Positions 17,805-26,630 of a stretch of DNA of 64,000 nt are shown here, piece after piece. A model generated the notes under the pieces. It was not told the DNA's origin, searched no databases, and saw nothing but the letters and a program-made list of their open reading frames with translations. Positions within the stretch are counted from its first letter, which is position 1; each line of letters starts with the position of its first letter. The stretch is from HIMB114 sp008638005 (lineage in GTDB: Bacteria; Pseudomonadota; Alphaproteobacteria; Pelagibacterales; Pelagibacteraceae), in contig CP136340.1 of NCBI GenBank assembly GCA_032681305.1, forward strand, positions 310,001-374,000, written 5' to 3'. Position numbers and translations under genes: made by a program.

Positions 17805-19085
17805 AAACTCATAACTGGAAGTGTCAATTTTTGAAGAGTGACCCCTCCTCATTCTCCAGTTGTTTGAAAATCCAGTGTCTGCAACTGTGACCATGTTTCT
17901 ACCGAACTTATGATTGGTTTTATCAATAGCTTTCATTAAATTTTGAGATTTCTCTTTTTGCTCATATGAGAAAAAGTTATCTTCACGATCTAATTTTGAT
18001 TTTAATCCTGAAAAAATAACACCTGCCTTCTGATAACGAGGTCCTTGAATAAAAATTTCTTCTAAAGCGTTCACACAAACCTTGGTTAATAAAATACTAT
18101 CATCTGTTGCTAACGGTAAATCTATTTTTTTAGATCTAGAAAAAAATTTTTCATTTTGATCAAACGGGCTATTCCTTATAAAAATTGTAACTGATTTCAC
18201 TGTTTGTTGATCAAATCTAATTTTCTCTGCTGCATTCAAACAGTGAGATACGATAGATTCTTTTAGTGTATTAAAATCTGTAACTTTCTTACCAAATGAC
18301 CTTGAAACACAACAATTTTTTCTTGGTGCTCCTCCAGTGCTATCAAGCTCAATACAGCTGATATCTCGAAGCTCCATAACAGTTTTTAATCCCAGAACAT
18401 TTGTATTTTTTTTTATCCATGAGTTACTTGCATTTTTCAAATCATAAGCTGTATGAATATTATTATTTTTATATAACTTTGATATTTTTCTTCCCACTCC
18501 CCAGATATCTTCGATTGGAAACTGTTTTAATACAATATCAATACTATCATCATTTTCTAAAATAAAACTTTTAATTCCAACTTTTTCTTTTTTTGCAAGA
18601 TGATTTGCAACTTTTGCTAAAGTTTTTGTTTTGGCAACTCCAATACTAACTGGAATTCCTGTCCACTTTAAAATAATCTTTCTTAACTGACTAATAAAAT
18701 CTATTACTTCGTCATCTTTAACTAAGCTCAAATCTAAAAACGCTTCATCAATTGAGTAAATTTCAATTAAAGGGCAAAATCTTTTTAGTACACTCATAAC
18801 TCTTCTCGAAATATCTCCGTAAAGCGCGTAATTAGAAGAGTAGACTTGAACATTATATTCTTTAACTAAGCTTTTAACTTTAAAATAAGGCTCACCCATT
18901 TTAATGCCTATTTTTTTTGCCTCAGAAGATCTTGAAATAACACATCCATCATTATTAGATAAAACAACAACCGGTAAGAAGTTAATCTTTGGATTAAAAA
19001 GTCTTTCACAAGAAACATAGAAAGAATTACAATCAACTAAAGCTATTTTTTTATTACTTTTATTTTTTAACTTTATGTATGACAT
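17781..19085 (-). CDS. umuC: DNA polymerase V catalytic subunit UmuC
   Basis: Y-family translesion polymerase. The palm signatures are ALVDCNSFYVSCERLF and YSIDEAFLDLS (catalytic Asp/Glu); the C-terminal UmuC-specific region (FGRNMVTVADTGFSNNWRMRRGHSS) is intact. I place the start at 19085 (MSYIKL, 434 aa), overlapping the umuD 3' end by 26 bases; the earlier in-frame ATG at 19133 lies deeper in umuD and adds unrelated residues. Cotranscribed with umuD and presumably SOS-induced. The tail overlaps the family 2 glycosyltransferase gene by 24 bases. Confidence 0.93.
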   Translation of the reverse strand: MSYIKLKNKSNKKIALVDCNSFYVSCERLFNPKINFLPVVVLSNNDGCVISRSSEAKKIGIKMGEPYFKVKSLVKEYNVQVYSSNYALYGDISRRVMSVLKRFCPLIEIYSIDEAFLDLSLVKDDEVIDFISQLRKIILKWTGIPVSIGVAKTKTLAKVANHLAKKEKVGIKSFILENDDSIDIVLKQFPIEDIWGVGRKISKLYKNNNIHTAYDLKNASNSWIKKNTNVLGLKTVMELRDISCIELDSTGGAPRKNCCVSRSFGKKVTDFNTLKESIVSHCLNAAEKIRFDQQTVKSVTIFIRNSPFDQNEKFFSRSKKIDLPLATDDSILLTKVCVNALEEIFIQGPRYQKAGVIFSGLKSKLDREDNFFSYEQKEKSQNLMKAIDKTNHKFGRNMVTVADTGFSNNWRMRRGHSSKIDTSSYEFLPTVNVC

Positions 19086-19464
19086 AGGTAACAATGCCCC
19101 AAACTTCGGTTTCATTATCTTCAGTAATTTCAATAAAATTACTTTGATCGCCTAAATTAGAGATTAAAAAAAAACTATTATTTCTTTTAAGAATTTTTTT
19201 AACAACAAGCTGACCTTGGTAATTAAGTACAGCAACAGATCTATTTTGAATATTAAGGCTCCTATCAACAATCAAAACATCGCCGTCATAGATATTCTCT
19301 TGCACCATTGAATGTCCCGAAACTCTTATTAAAAAAGTTGAGGCCTTGTTACTAATAAGCTCTTCATTTAAATTGATTTCATCTTCTAAATAATCTGTTG
19401 CTGGAGAAGGAAATCCAGCACAAACTTTTTGAAGGATAATGGGTAACTTTTCATTAATTTTCAT
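19060..19464 (-). CDS. umuD: UmuD (LexA-like autoprotease, Pol V accessory subunit)
   Basis: 134 aa S24 peptidase without a DNA-binding domain, so UmuD rather than LexA. Self-cleavage is expected at A16-G17 in CAGFPSPA; the catalytic Ser52 is in SGHSM and the Lys is about residue 89 in LVVKK. After RecA-stimulated cleavage, UmuD' activates UmuC. The ATG lies directly against an SOS box with no space for a ribosome-binding site, which suggests a leaderless mRNA. No other start is available, since the next Met is the one beside the catalytic Ser. Confidence 0.95.
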   Translation of the reverse strand: MKINEKLPIILQKVCAGFPSPATDYLEDEINLNEELISNKASTFLIRVSGHSMVQENIYDGDVLIVDRSLNIQNRSVAVLNYQGQLVVKKILKRNNSFFLISNLGDQSNFIEITEDNETEVWGIVTYVIHKVKK

Positions 19465-19479
19465 GTTCTTATTTTGTTC
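19465..19479 (-). promoter_or_regulatory. SOS box (GTTC-N7-GTTC) of umuDC
   Basis: Read on the plus strand it is GTTCTTATTTTGTTC, a perfect direct repeat of the alphaproteobacterial LexA site. It immediately precedes the umuD ATG. On the minus strand a TTGAAA and, 17 bases on, a CAAAAT fit -35/-10 elements, with the box overlapping the -10, the arrangement expected for repression by LexA. Confidence 0.85.
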
Positions 19480-19508
19480 TTTTTTTTAAAACATTTCAAC
19501 TAAATTGT

Positions 19509-19562
19509 AGGTTGTATTTTGAGTCCAAAGTTGAATCACATTGGAATCAAAACATGAACATC
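19509..19562 (-). repeat. 54-bp phased-repeat element, copy A
   Basis: On the minus strand this reads gatgttc, then GATTC units with an 11-bp period, then aaaatacaacct. G positions of the units fall at 19559, 19548, 19537 and about 19526. It matches copy B at 56364-56417 at 41 of 54 positions without gaps. It lies just upstream of the umuD promoter. Function unknown; see findings. Confidence 0.7.
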
Positions 19563-19594
19563 ATTGAGTTTTAGATTTATAACTGTGAATAAAA

Positions 19595-19963
19595 TTAAGA
19601 GGATTTTCTCTTAAAGTAATTTCCTAAAATAGTAGCACCCGGTTCAATACTAATAGAGTTGTAAGATATTTTTCCATGAATTTTTGCAGACGGTGCGATG
19701 GCTACTCTGTTTGCAATAATATCACCTTTAACCTCTCCTAAGACAAAAACCCAATCTGCATTAACATTTCCAGTGACCAAAGAACTAGATCCAATTTTAA
19801 GATATTTGCACGTTAAATTTCCGTTAATAGTACCATTAAAAAACAAAGTTCCATCATACTCAACTTCTGAATTACAATTAAATATATTAGATTTTTGAGG
19901 AAAGATAACATTTACCTCTTTTGTTTCTTTTGAATAAAAAAGTGTTCTAAAAAAATTAAACAT
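19595..19963 (-). CDS. bactofilin-family cytoskeletal protein
   Basis: 122 aa. A short N-terminus is followed by a right-handed beta-helix of about six rungs (VEYDGTLFFNGTINGNLTC, VTGNVNADWVFVLGEVKGD, IHGKISYNSISIEPGATILG), the polymer-forming DUF583/bactofilin fold. Bactofilins form filaments that place cell-wall or polar factors. It ends two bases before the ferredoxin reductase start codon region is reached and probably shares that transcript. A short, complete family member. Confidence 0.88.
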   Translation of the reverse strand: MFNFFRTLFYSKETKEVNVIFPQKSNIFNCNSEVEYDGTLFFNGTINGNLTCKYLKIGSSSLVTGNVNADWVFVLGEVKGDIIANRVAIAPSAKIHGKISYNSISIEPGATILGNYFKRKSS

Positions 19964-19965
19964 TT

Positions 19966-20982
19966 TTACTTAACTCCAAGTCTTTTTTGAATATCACTTG
20001 ATGAAGTTGTAAATCTAAAGACATATTTTTCATCAGGCTTTGCTCTTTTAAAACATTCCTGAGCGCATAAAGCCCCTTCATGAAAACCACTTAAAATAAG
20101 TTTTAATTTTCCAGGATAAGTACAAATATCTCCTATGGCAAAAATGCCTTTCTCATTGGTTTCAAAATTTTCTGTATTAACTTTTAAAGATTTTGCCTCA
20201 AGATCAAGTCCCCAATTAGCAATAGGTCCTAATTCCATTTTTAAACCAAAAAACGCAAGTACGCTGTCAACTTCAATATTCTTTTGTTGACCGTCATCGT
20301 GCTTGACCTCTACAGTCTTAATACTTTCATCTCCTTTAAAATCTAAAGGTTGATAACAAGTTAAAATTTCAACTTTTCCTTCTTTTTCAAGATCTCTGGC
20401 TAAACCCACTGTATGTTGGGCAGCTCTAAAGTCATCTCTTCTGTGAATTAAAATAACTTTTTTTGCAATTTTAGATAACTCTACGGTCCAATCTAACGCC
20501 GAGTCTCCTCCTCCAAATATACAAACAGTTTGGTCTTTGAATTTATTTTTATCTTTAACCGCATAATACAAATTCGTTTTTTCAAATTTTTCTATATTTT
20601 TTATAGTAGGTTTTCTTGGTTCAAATGATCCAACGCCAGCAGCAATAATTACATTTGGTGTTTCGAATTTTTCTTGATCACTTGTTGTGACAATCCAATT
20701 GCGATCTTTTTTTTCTAAACTTTCAACTCTTTGATTTAAATGAAATTCGGTATTGAATGGTTTAATTTGTTTTAATAAATTTTTTGTTAAACTTTCCCCG
20801 GTACACTCTGGCAAGGCTGGAATATCATAGATAGGCTTATCTGGATAAAGCTCGATGCACTGCCCTCCTACCTTGTCTAAATTGTCGATAACATGAGCGT
20901 TTAAACCCATTATTCCTAATTCAAAAACGGCAAATAAACCGACGGGACCCGCGCCTATAATGACTGCATCTGTTTTTTTCAT
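19966..20982 (-). CDS. ferredoxin--NADP+ reductase (thioredoxin reductase-like type)
   Basis: 338 aa flavoprotein. FAD-binding VIIGAGPVGLFAVFELG at 8-24, NADP-binding FGGGDSALDWTVEL near 155, and the second FAD motif GIFAIGDICTYPG near 275. It lacks the redox-active CxxC of thioredoxin reductase, so it fits the TrxR-like FNR family (YumC/CT FNR type). It directly follows a 2Fe-2S ferredoxin gene with no gap, making a reductase/ferredoxin electron-transfer pair. Confidence 0.92.
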   Translation of the reverse strand: MKKTDAVIIGAGPVGLFAVFELGIMGLNAHVIDNLDKVGGQCIELYPDKPIYDIPALPECTGESLTKNLLKQIKPFNTEFHLNQRVESLEKKDRNWIVTTSDQEKFETPNVIIAAGVGSFEPRKPTIKNIEKFEKTNLYYAVKDKNKFKDQTVCIFGGGDSALDWTVELSKIAKKVILIHRRDDFRAAQHTVGLARDLEKEGKVEILTCYQPLDFKGDESIKTVEVKHDDGQQKNIEVDSVLAFFGLKMELGPIANWGLDLEAKSLKVNTENFETNEKGIFAIGDICTYPGKLKLILSGFHEGALCAQECFKRAKPDEKYVFRFTTSSSDIQKRLGVK

Positions 20983-21303
20983 TCACCCTTGTTTTTCTGG
21001 AAGGTTAACAATTATTCCATCGTGCTGATCTTCAAGAATAAGCTGACAACTTAACCTGCTGTTTTTTTTTGTTTCAAATGCAAAATCTAACATATCCTTT
21101 TCACTATCACCCTGTTCCGGTAACTTATCTAACCACTCTTCTTTAATGTAAACATGGCACGTCGCGCAAGCACAAGCTCCACCACAATCAGCATCAATTC
21201 CTGGTACACCATTTTGAACCGCACCCTCCATAATAGATAGACCGTTTTCAACATTAACTTCATGCTGTTTTCCGTTGAATTCAATGTAAGTAACTTTTGG
21301 CAT
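20983..21303 (-). CDS. 2Fe-2S ferredoxin (adrenodoxin type)
   Basis: 106 aa. The cluster ligands follow the adrenodoxin spacing C40-x5-C46-x2-C49 and C86, in DADCGGACACATCHVY and RLSCQL; an additional Cys44 lies inside the loop. It carries electrons from the adjacent FNR, possibly to P450s, Fe-S assembly or desaturases elsewhere. The start ATG at 21303 is only 15 bases from the divergent epimerase start, so promoters must lie within coding sequence. Confidence 0.93.
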   Translation of the reverse strand: MPKVTYIEFNGKQHEVNVENGLSIMEGAVQNGVPGIDADCGGACACATCHVYIKEEWLDKLPEQGDSEKDMLDFAFETKKNSRLSCQLILEDQHDGIIVNLPEKQG

Positions 21304-21318
21304 GTGAACTTTATATTC

Positions 21319-22293
21319 ATGGATGTATATAAAACAACTGTGAAATACAAAAACTTGAGAATTGATTACGAAGTTAAAAGCTTTAGGTTAAAAGATGCCT
21401 TTAAAATATCAAGATCTTCAAAATCTAATATCAGCACCATAAAAGTCTCTATTACGAATAAAAAAAATAGAGGAATTGGAGAATGCATTCCCTATAAAAG
21501 ATATGGAGATAATTTAAGTCAGATTTTAAAAATTCTAAAATCAAATAAAAATTACAAGGATATTCATCAGATCCAATCTCTTCCTTTGCAAAATGCAATA
21601 TCAAATGCATTTTATGATTTAAAATTAAGAGAAAAAAAAATTAAATTTTTAAAAATTATTAAAAAAATTAAATTTATTTCTGCAGTTACCATACCTATTT
21701 TTAGTAAAGTAAAGTTCACCAAAGAAGTTAAAAAATATAAAAATATTAAATATTTAAAGATAAAGGTTAATCAAAAAAATGTTTTTGAATATTTAAATAT
21801 TATAAAAAAACATTCACCCAAAAGTAAGATTATAATTGATGCTAACGAAGGTTGGACTATTAAATTTTTTCGCAAACATGAAAATAATTTGAAAAAATAT
21901 AATATATTATTTATTGAACAGCCTGTTAAATCAAATCAAGACCATTTGCTAAATACAAAAATACCTCTTTGTGCGGATGAAAGTTTTCATAAAAAAAGTA
22001 AATTGAAAAATATCAAAAAATATAAATGGATAAATATCAAAGCTGATAAGTTTGGAAGTGAACAAGAAATTTTAAAAGCAATTAAGTTTGCAAAAAAAAA
22101 TAAATTAAAAATTTTTTTTGGATGTATGGTGAGCTCATCTTTATCTATCATTCCAATGTTAAGATTTGCTAAATTCTGTAATCTCTTAGACTTAGATGGT
22201 CCTCTTTTTTTATTAAAAGATTATAAAAATGGCCTTCAGTATAATGGAAATGTGTTAATTTATAATAAACGCTTTGATTACGGCTATTTATAA
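21319..22293 (+). CDS. dipeptide epimerase (L-Ala-D/L-Glu epimerase-like, enolase superfamily)
   Basis: 324 aa from ATG at 21319 (MDVYKTT); an upstream frame exists but would overlap the ferredoxin start. The enolase-superfamily barrel has the second-strand Lys pair in YLKIKVNQ, metal ligands in IIDANEG, FIEQPV and LCADESF, and the opposing Lys in NIKADKFG. This set is that of muconate-lactonising-type enzymes; IKVNQ...DANEGW best fits L-Ala-D/L-Glu epimerase, used in murein peptide recycling. The substrate is inferred. Extremely Lys/Ile/Asn-rich. Confidence 0.8.
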   Translation: MDVYKTTVKYKNLRIDYEVKSFRLKDAFKISRSSKSNISTIKVSITNKKNRGIGECIPYKRYGDNLSQILKILKSNKNYKDIHQIQSLPLQNAISNAFYDLKLREKKIKFLKIIKKIKFISAVTIPIFSKVKFTKEVKKYKNIKYLKIKVNQKNVFEYLNIIKKHSPKSKIIIDANEGWTIKFFRKHENNLKKYNILFIEQPVKSNQDHLLNTKIPLCADESFHKKSKLKNIKKYKWINIKADKFGSEQEILKAIKFAKKNKLKIFFGCMVSSSLSIIPMLRFAKFCNLLDLDGPLFLLKDYKNGLQYNGNVLIYNKRFDYGYL

Positions 22294-22372
22294 TGTTGCG
22301 CTGTAAAAAATTAATTATTTTTTTTTTGATTTAAAAAAAAGTTTTGATTAAAATATTAATGGGGAGAATACA

Positions 22373-24259
22373 TTGAGTAAGTATCAAGAAGCTTTTAATC
22401 TTTCATTATCTGATCCTGATAAGTTTTGGGGAAATGCTGCCGATCAAGTTAAGTGGATAAAAAAATATGACAAGGTAGTTCATTGTGATGAGCCCCCATT
22501 TTATAGATGGTTTAAAGGTGGAAAAATAAACACCTGTTATAATGCACTCGATCGACATGTTGATGAAGGTAATGGAGATAGAACAGCGCTAATCTTTGAT
22601 AGCGCAATGACCAATACAAAAAAAAAATACAGTTACAAAGAACTTAGAGATAAGACCGCTAAACTTGCTGGAGGTTTATTAAGACAAGGTGTCAAAAAAG
22701 GTGACCGAGTAATTATTTATATGCCAATGATACCTGAAGCGATTCAAGCAATGATGGCATGTGCAAGAATTGGTGCGGTTCATAGTGTTGTTTTTGGAGG
22801 TTTCGCATCAAATGAACTTGCAAGTCGAATTGATGATAGTGGTGCTAAGGTTATTTTGTCTGCATCATGTGGATTAGAACCTGGTCGAACTGTAGATTAT
22901 AAACCACTACTAGAAGGCGCCATAAAATTAGCTAAGCACAAAGTTAAAAAGGTTGTTGTGTATCAAAGAGATGCTCAAACAATGGATTTGTCAGATGGAT
23001 TTGTTGATTGGAATGAATTTATAGAGGGTGCTCCTGAGGCCGAATGTATTGAGTGCGATGCAAATGATCCTGCTTACATTCTTTATACCTCTGGAACAAC
23101 TGGAGTTCCTAAAGGGATACTCAGAGATATTGGGGGTCATATCGTTGCTTTAAAATGGACGATGCAAAATGTTTATGACATCAACCCTGGTGATGTTTGG
23201 TGGTCAGCCAGTGATATTGGTTGGATTGTTGGCCACTCGTATATTGTTTATGGACCTTTGTTTCATGGTTGCACAACGGTAGTGTTTGAAGGAAAGCCAG
23301 TTGGAACACCTGACCCTGGAGCTTTTTGGAGAATTATATCTGAATATAAAGTTAAAACTTTGTTCACTGCCCCAACTGCTTTTAGAGCTATTAAAAAAGA
23401 AGATCCAAATGGAGAGTATTTTAAAAAATATGATCTATCGCATTTTGAAGCTTTGTATTTAGCGGGTGAAAGAGCGGACCCTGACACTATTCACTGGGCA
23501 GAAAAATTATTACAAAAACCAGTTATTGATCACTGGTGGCAAACAGAAACAAGCTGGTCAATTACAGGTAACTTTAAAGGCCTTGGTCTTTTTGAAACAA
23601 AGTATGGTTCAGCTGGAAAACCTGCACCTGGTTATGATGTAAAAGTTTTAAAAGAAGATGGAAGTGAGGCTAAGCGAGGTGAAATGGGTGACATTTGTGT
23701 TAAACTTCCTTTACCTCCAAGTACGTTCCCTACTCTGTGGAATGCCGATCAAAGATATAAAGAAAATTATATGAGCACTTATCCTGGTTACTATCAAACG
23801 TATGACGCGGGTCATATTGATGAGGATGGATACGTTTGGATTATGTCTAGAACAGATGACATTATAAATGTAGCGGGACATAGATTGTCTACGGGTTCGA
23901 TGGAAGAGGTTTTGTCAGAGCACCCTGATGTCGCGGAATGTGCAGTCGTTGGTATTGCGGATAAATTAAAAGGTCAAATGCCAATTGGTATGGTTGTCTT
24001 AAAGGCCGGTGTATCAAAATCTGAAGAGGATATTCAAAAAGAATGTGTGAAAATGATTAGAGAAAAAATTGGACCCGTTGCAGCATTTAAAACTGCGATT
24101 GTCATTAAAAGGCTTCCAAAAACTAGATCAGGAAAAGTTCTGCGAGGAACAATGAGAAAAATTGCTGATAAAGAAGATTATAAAATGCCAGCCACAATTG
24201 ATGATCCGGCAATCTTAACTGAAATTACAGATTCCCTTAAATCTGCAGGGATTATTTAA
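22373..24259 (+). CDS. prpE: propionyl-CoA synthetase (acetyl-CoA synthetase family)
   Basis: AMP-forming acyl-CoA ligase, 628 aa. The ATP motif YTSGTTGVPKG is near 240, WWQTETSW near 390, and the C-terminal acetylation/catalytic Lys in TRSGKVLRGTMR. SASCGLEPGRTVDYKPLL is characteristic of PrpE rather than Acs. The start is TTG at 22373 with GGGGAG six bases upstream. It lies opposite to the PHA/acyl-CoA cluster; propionyl-CoA could feed central metabolism or copolymer storage. The end overlaps the MAPEG gene by eight bases, tail to tail. Confidence 0.9.
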   Translation: MSKYQEAFNLSLSDPDKFWGNAADQVKWIKKYDKVVHCDEPPFYRWFKGGKINTCYNALDRHVDEGNGDRTALIFDSAMTNTKKKYSYKELRDKTAKLAGGLLRQGVKKGDRVIIYMPMIPEAIQAMMACARIGAVHSVVFGGFASNELASRIDDSGAKVILSASCGLEPGRTVDYKPLLEGAIKLAKHKVKKVVVYQRDAQTMDLSDGFVDWNEFIEGAPEAECIECDANDPAYILYTSGTTGVPKGILRDIGGHIVALKWTMQNVYDINPGDVWWSASDIGWIVGHSYIVYGPLFHGCTTVVFEGKPVGTPDPGAFWRIISEYKVKTLFTAPTAFRAIKKEDPNGEYFKKYDLSHFEALYLAGERADPDTIHWAEKLLQKPVIDHWWQTETSWSITGNFKGLGLFETKYGSAGKPAPGYDVKVLKEDGSEAKRGEMGDICVKLPLPPSTFPTLWNADQRYKENYMSTYPGYYQTYDAGHIDEDGYVWIMSRTDDIINVAGHRLSTGSMEEVLSEHPDVAECAVVGIADKLKGQMPIGMVVLKAGVSKSEEDIQKECVKMIREKIGPVAAFKTAIVIKRLPKTRSGKVLRGTMRKIADKEDYKMPATIDDPAILTEITDSLKSAGII

Positions 24260-24632
24260 TAAGTTTAATAATTAAATATACAAAATTACTGATCAACGGA
24301 ATAAACGTTAATATCATTCCAGCAACACGTAATATTCCTTTTTTTAAAAACATGCTTGTTGCATGAGAAATACGACCTAAGATAAATCCCGATCCAATAA
24401 TAAGAATATATTCACAGTTTTTTGATATATGATCAATTAAAAACAAACTGATCAAAAACATAGGGGTATACTCTACAAAATTTCCGTGTGCTCTTACAGC
24501 TCTTAATAAAGTTTCATTATCTGCTTCACCTACTGCAAGACCAGACTTTCGTCTTGTAAAAGCGGCATTAATAGAAAGGGCTACAAAGATGAATAAAAGA
24601 ATTGTAGTAACTAAATATAAATAATCACACAT
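24252..24632 (-). CDS. MAPEG-family membrane protein
   Basis: 126 aa with four predicted transmembrane helices. The family signature ETLLRAVRAHGNFVEYTPMFL is present (Glu, Arg and Asn residues that bind glutathione in the eukaryotic members). Bacterial MAPEG proteins are poorly characterised; a glutathione-linked or lipid-related membrane function is inferred. It starts immediately next to the enoyl-CoA hydratase stop and is probably cotranscribed with it. Confidence 0.85.
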   Translation of the reverse strand: MCDYLYLVTTILLFIFVALSINAAFTRRKSGLAVGEADNETLLRAVRAHGNFVEYTPMFLISLFLIDHISKNCEYILIIGSGFILGRISHATSMFLKKGILRVAGMILTFIPLISNFVYLIIKLIK

Positions 24633-25397
24633 CTATTTTTTCCACTCAGGCTTTTTCTTTTCAAAAAAAGCGGATACTCCAATTTTTTTATTTTCACTAT
24701 CAAGCAATCTATAAAACGTTTCTCTTTCATCAGCTAAATCGCTTGTAATCTTGTCATCAATTTTAGTTAATCTTTTAATTTCAACTAAACTTGATTTAGG
24801 TTTTTCAGATAAATTTTTAAGAAACTTAATAGATTCATCTTTAAAAACATTTTTATCAATAACTTTGCTCACGAAACCAAGTTCAAAACCTTGCTGAGCT
24901 GAAATAATATCTCCGCTCATGCATAGATAATTAGCATGATATTTTCCTATATATTTTTTTAACCTTTGAGTTCCGCCAATACCTGGGACAAGACCTAGAT
25001 TTATTTCGGGTTGTCCAAATTTCGCCTCTGAAGAAGCTACTATTAAATCACATATTAAAGATAATTCCATTCCACCGCCCAAAGCATAGCCTTCAACGAG
25101 TGCAACAATTGGAATTTTAATTTCTTCAATTCTATCAAAGTAATTAAACAAACCTTTTGACTGTGCAGATTTGCTGTCAAGAGAACCTAATTCTTTAATA
25201 TCAGCTCCTGGAGAAAATAATTTTTCATTACCTTTGATTGCGATACAAGTAATATTGTTATCTGACTCTAGCTCTTTTAAACCCTCATAAATTTCTTTTG
25301 AGGTCTCAATGTCTAGAGAGTTTTTTTCTTTTTCTCTAGACAAAGTTAAAAGGCCTAATGATCCATCTTTTTCGATGGTAATATTTTTATATGACAC
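24633..25397 (-). CDS. enoyl-CoA hydratase/isomerase (crotonase) family
   Basis: 254 aa. The crotonase oxyanion-hole motifs are KLFSPGADIKEL (about 58-69) and ALVEGYALGGGMELSLICD (about 100-118); the catalytic Glu segment FGQPEINLGLVPGIGGTQRL is near 133-150, with Glu at both catalytic positions (E115-like and E135-like), so a true hydratase is likely. It sits downstream of phaA and may supply or remove crotonyl-CoA in PHA metabolism. Confidence 0.9.
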   Translation of the reverse strand: MSYKNITIEKDGSLGLLTLSREKEKNSLDIETSKEIYEGLKELESDNNITCIAIKGNEKLFSPGADIKELGSLDSKSAQSKGLFNYFDRIEEIKIPIVALVEGYALGGGMELSLICDLIVASSEAKFGQPEINLGLVPGIGGTQRLKKYIGKYHANYLCMSGDIISAQQGFELGFVSKVIDKNVFKDESIKFLKNLSEKPKSSLVEIKRLTKIDDKITSDLADERETFYRLLDSENKKIGVSAFFEKKKPEWKK

Positions 25398-25407
25398 TTG
25401 TAAAATA

Positions 25408-26604
25408 TTACTTGTGATTTAAGAAATTTCTTTCAACGCACATTGCAATCCCCATGCCACCACCAACACAAAGAGTTGCCAAACCTCTTTTTGCTTTTCT
25501 TTTTTGCATCTCATGCAATAAAGTTACAAGAACTCTTGCTCCGGATGCTCCGATTGGATGACCTAAGGCAATTGCCCCACCATTGACGTTAACACGGTCA
25601 GGTGTAAAGCCTAACTCTTTGTTAACTGCAATAGCTTGTGCAGCAAATGCTTCATTTGCTTCTACTAAATCTAATTGATCTTCACCCCAGCCAGCTTTTT
25701 CTAGTGCTTTCTTTGAAGCTGGAATTGGTCCTGTTCCCATAATCGCAGGATCAACACCGCATACTGCCCAAGATACAATCTTAGCAATAGGTTCAATTTC
25801 TCTGTTTTTAGCTTCTTCAGCTGTCATTAATAAAACTGCAGCAGCACCATCATTAATTCCAGATGCGTTACCTGCGGTTACAGTTCCATCTTTTTTAAAT
25901 GCAGGTTTAAGTCCAGCTAATTTCTCTACAGTTACTCCATCTTTTGGATATTCATCTGTATCAAAAGTTATTTCATCTTTTTTAACTTTTATTTTTACTG
26001 GAACAATTTCATCTTTAAATTTTTTAGCTTTTATCGCTTCAATTGCTTTTCTCTGAGAAGCCGCAGCAAAAGCATCTTGGTCAGCTTTTGTAATTTGATA
26101 TTTTTCTGCAACATTTTCTGCAGTTATACCCATATGATAATCATTCATGGCACAACTTAAACCATCTTTGATCATAGAGTCTTCCATTGTCCCTGGTCCC
26201 ATTTTAATCCCATTTCTAAGATTAATGATATGAGGTGTGTTGCTCATGCTTTCTTGGCCACCACATACTGCGATCTTAGCTTCGCCTAATAGGATTGAAT
26301 TATAACCATAACCCACTGATGTTAACCCAGAAGCACAAAGTTGATTTACTGTGCAAGAAATTGTTTCATGTGGAATGCCAGCAGCAATTGCAGCTTGTCT
26401 TGCTGGATTTTGTTTAGCACCAGCCTGTAAAACTTGACCCATAAATACAGTGTCAACTTCATTACCTTTAACTTCAGAATGCTCTAAACATTTTTTTATT
26501 ACTTCCGCTCCTAATTCTGGTGCAGTTTTTGAAGATAAGCTTCCTCCAAATGAACCGATTGCAGTTCTAAAAGCGCTTGTGATTACTATTTCTTTATTTG
26601 ACAT
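25408..26604 (-). CDS. phaA: acetyl-CoA acetyltransferase (beta-ketothiolase)
   Basis: Condenses two acetyl-CoA to acetoacetyl-CoA, the first step of PHB synthesis (also reversible in degradation). 398 aa. The acyl-binding Cys is in VNQLCASGL (near 89), with the C-terminal GHPIGASGAR and LCVGGGMGIAM motifs carrying the His and second Cys. Strong ribosome-binding GGAG precedes the ATG. It directly follows phaB, so phaB-phaA-hydratase-MAPEG probably form one unit. Confidence 0.95.
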   Translation of the reverse strand: MSNKEIVITSAFRTAIGSFGGSLSSKTAPELGAEVIKKCLEHSEVKGNEVDTVFMGQVLQAGAKQNPARQAAIAAGIPHETISCTVNQLCASGLTSVGYGYNSILLGEAKIAVCGGQESMSNTPHIINLRNGIKMGPGTMEDSMIKDGLSCAMNDYHMGITAENVAEKYQITKADQDAFAAASQRKAIEAIKAKKFKDEIVPVKIKVKKDEITFDTDEYPKDGVTVEKLAGLKPAFKKDGTVTAGNASGINDGAAAVLLMTAEEAKNREIEPIAKIVSWAVCGVDPAIMGTGPIPASKKALEKAGWGEDQLDLVEANEAFAAQAIAVNKELGFTPDRVNVNGGAIALGHPIGASGARVLVTLLHEMQKRKAKRGLATLCVGGGMGIAMCVERNFLNHK

Positions 26605-26630
26605 TTTTATTTCTCCTTGATTTAAAAAAA

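Noticed and set aside
21262..21318. N-terminal extension of the epimerase
   Set aside because: It would overlap the ferredoxin start on the other strand and adds residues with no family match; ATG at 21319 preferred.
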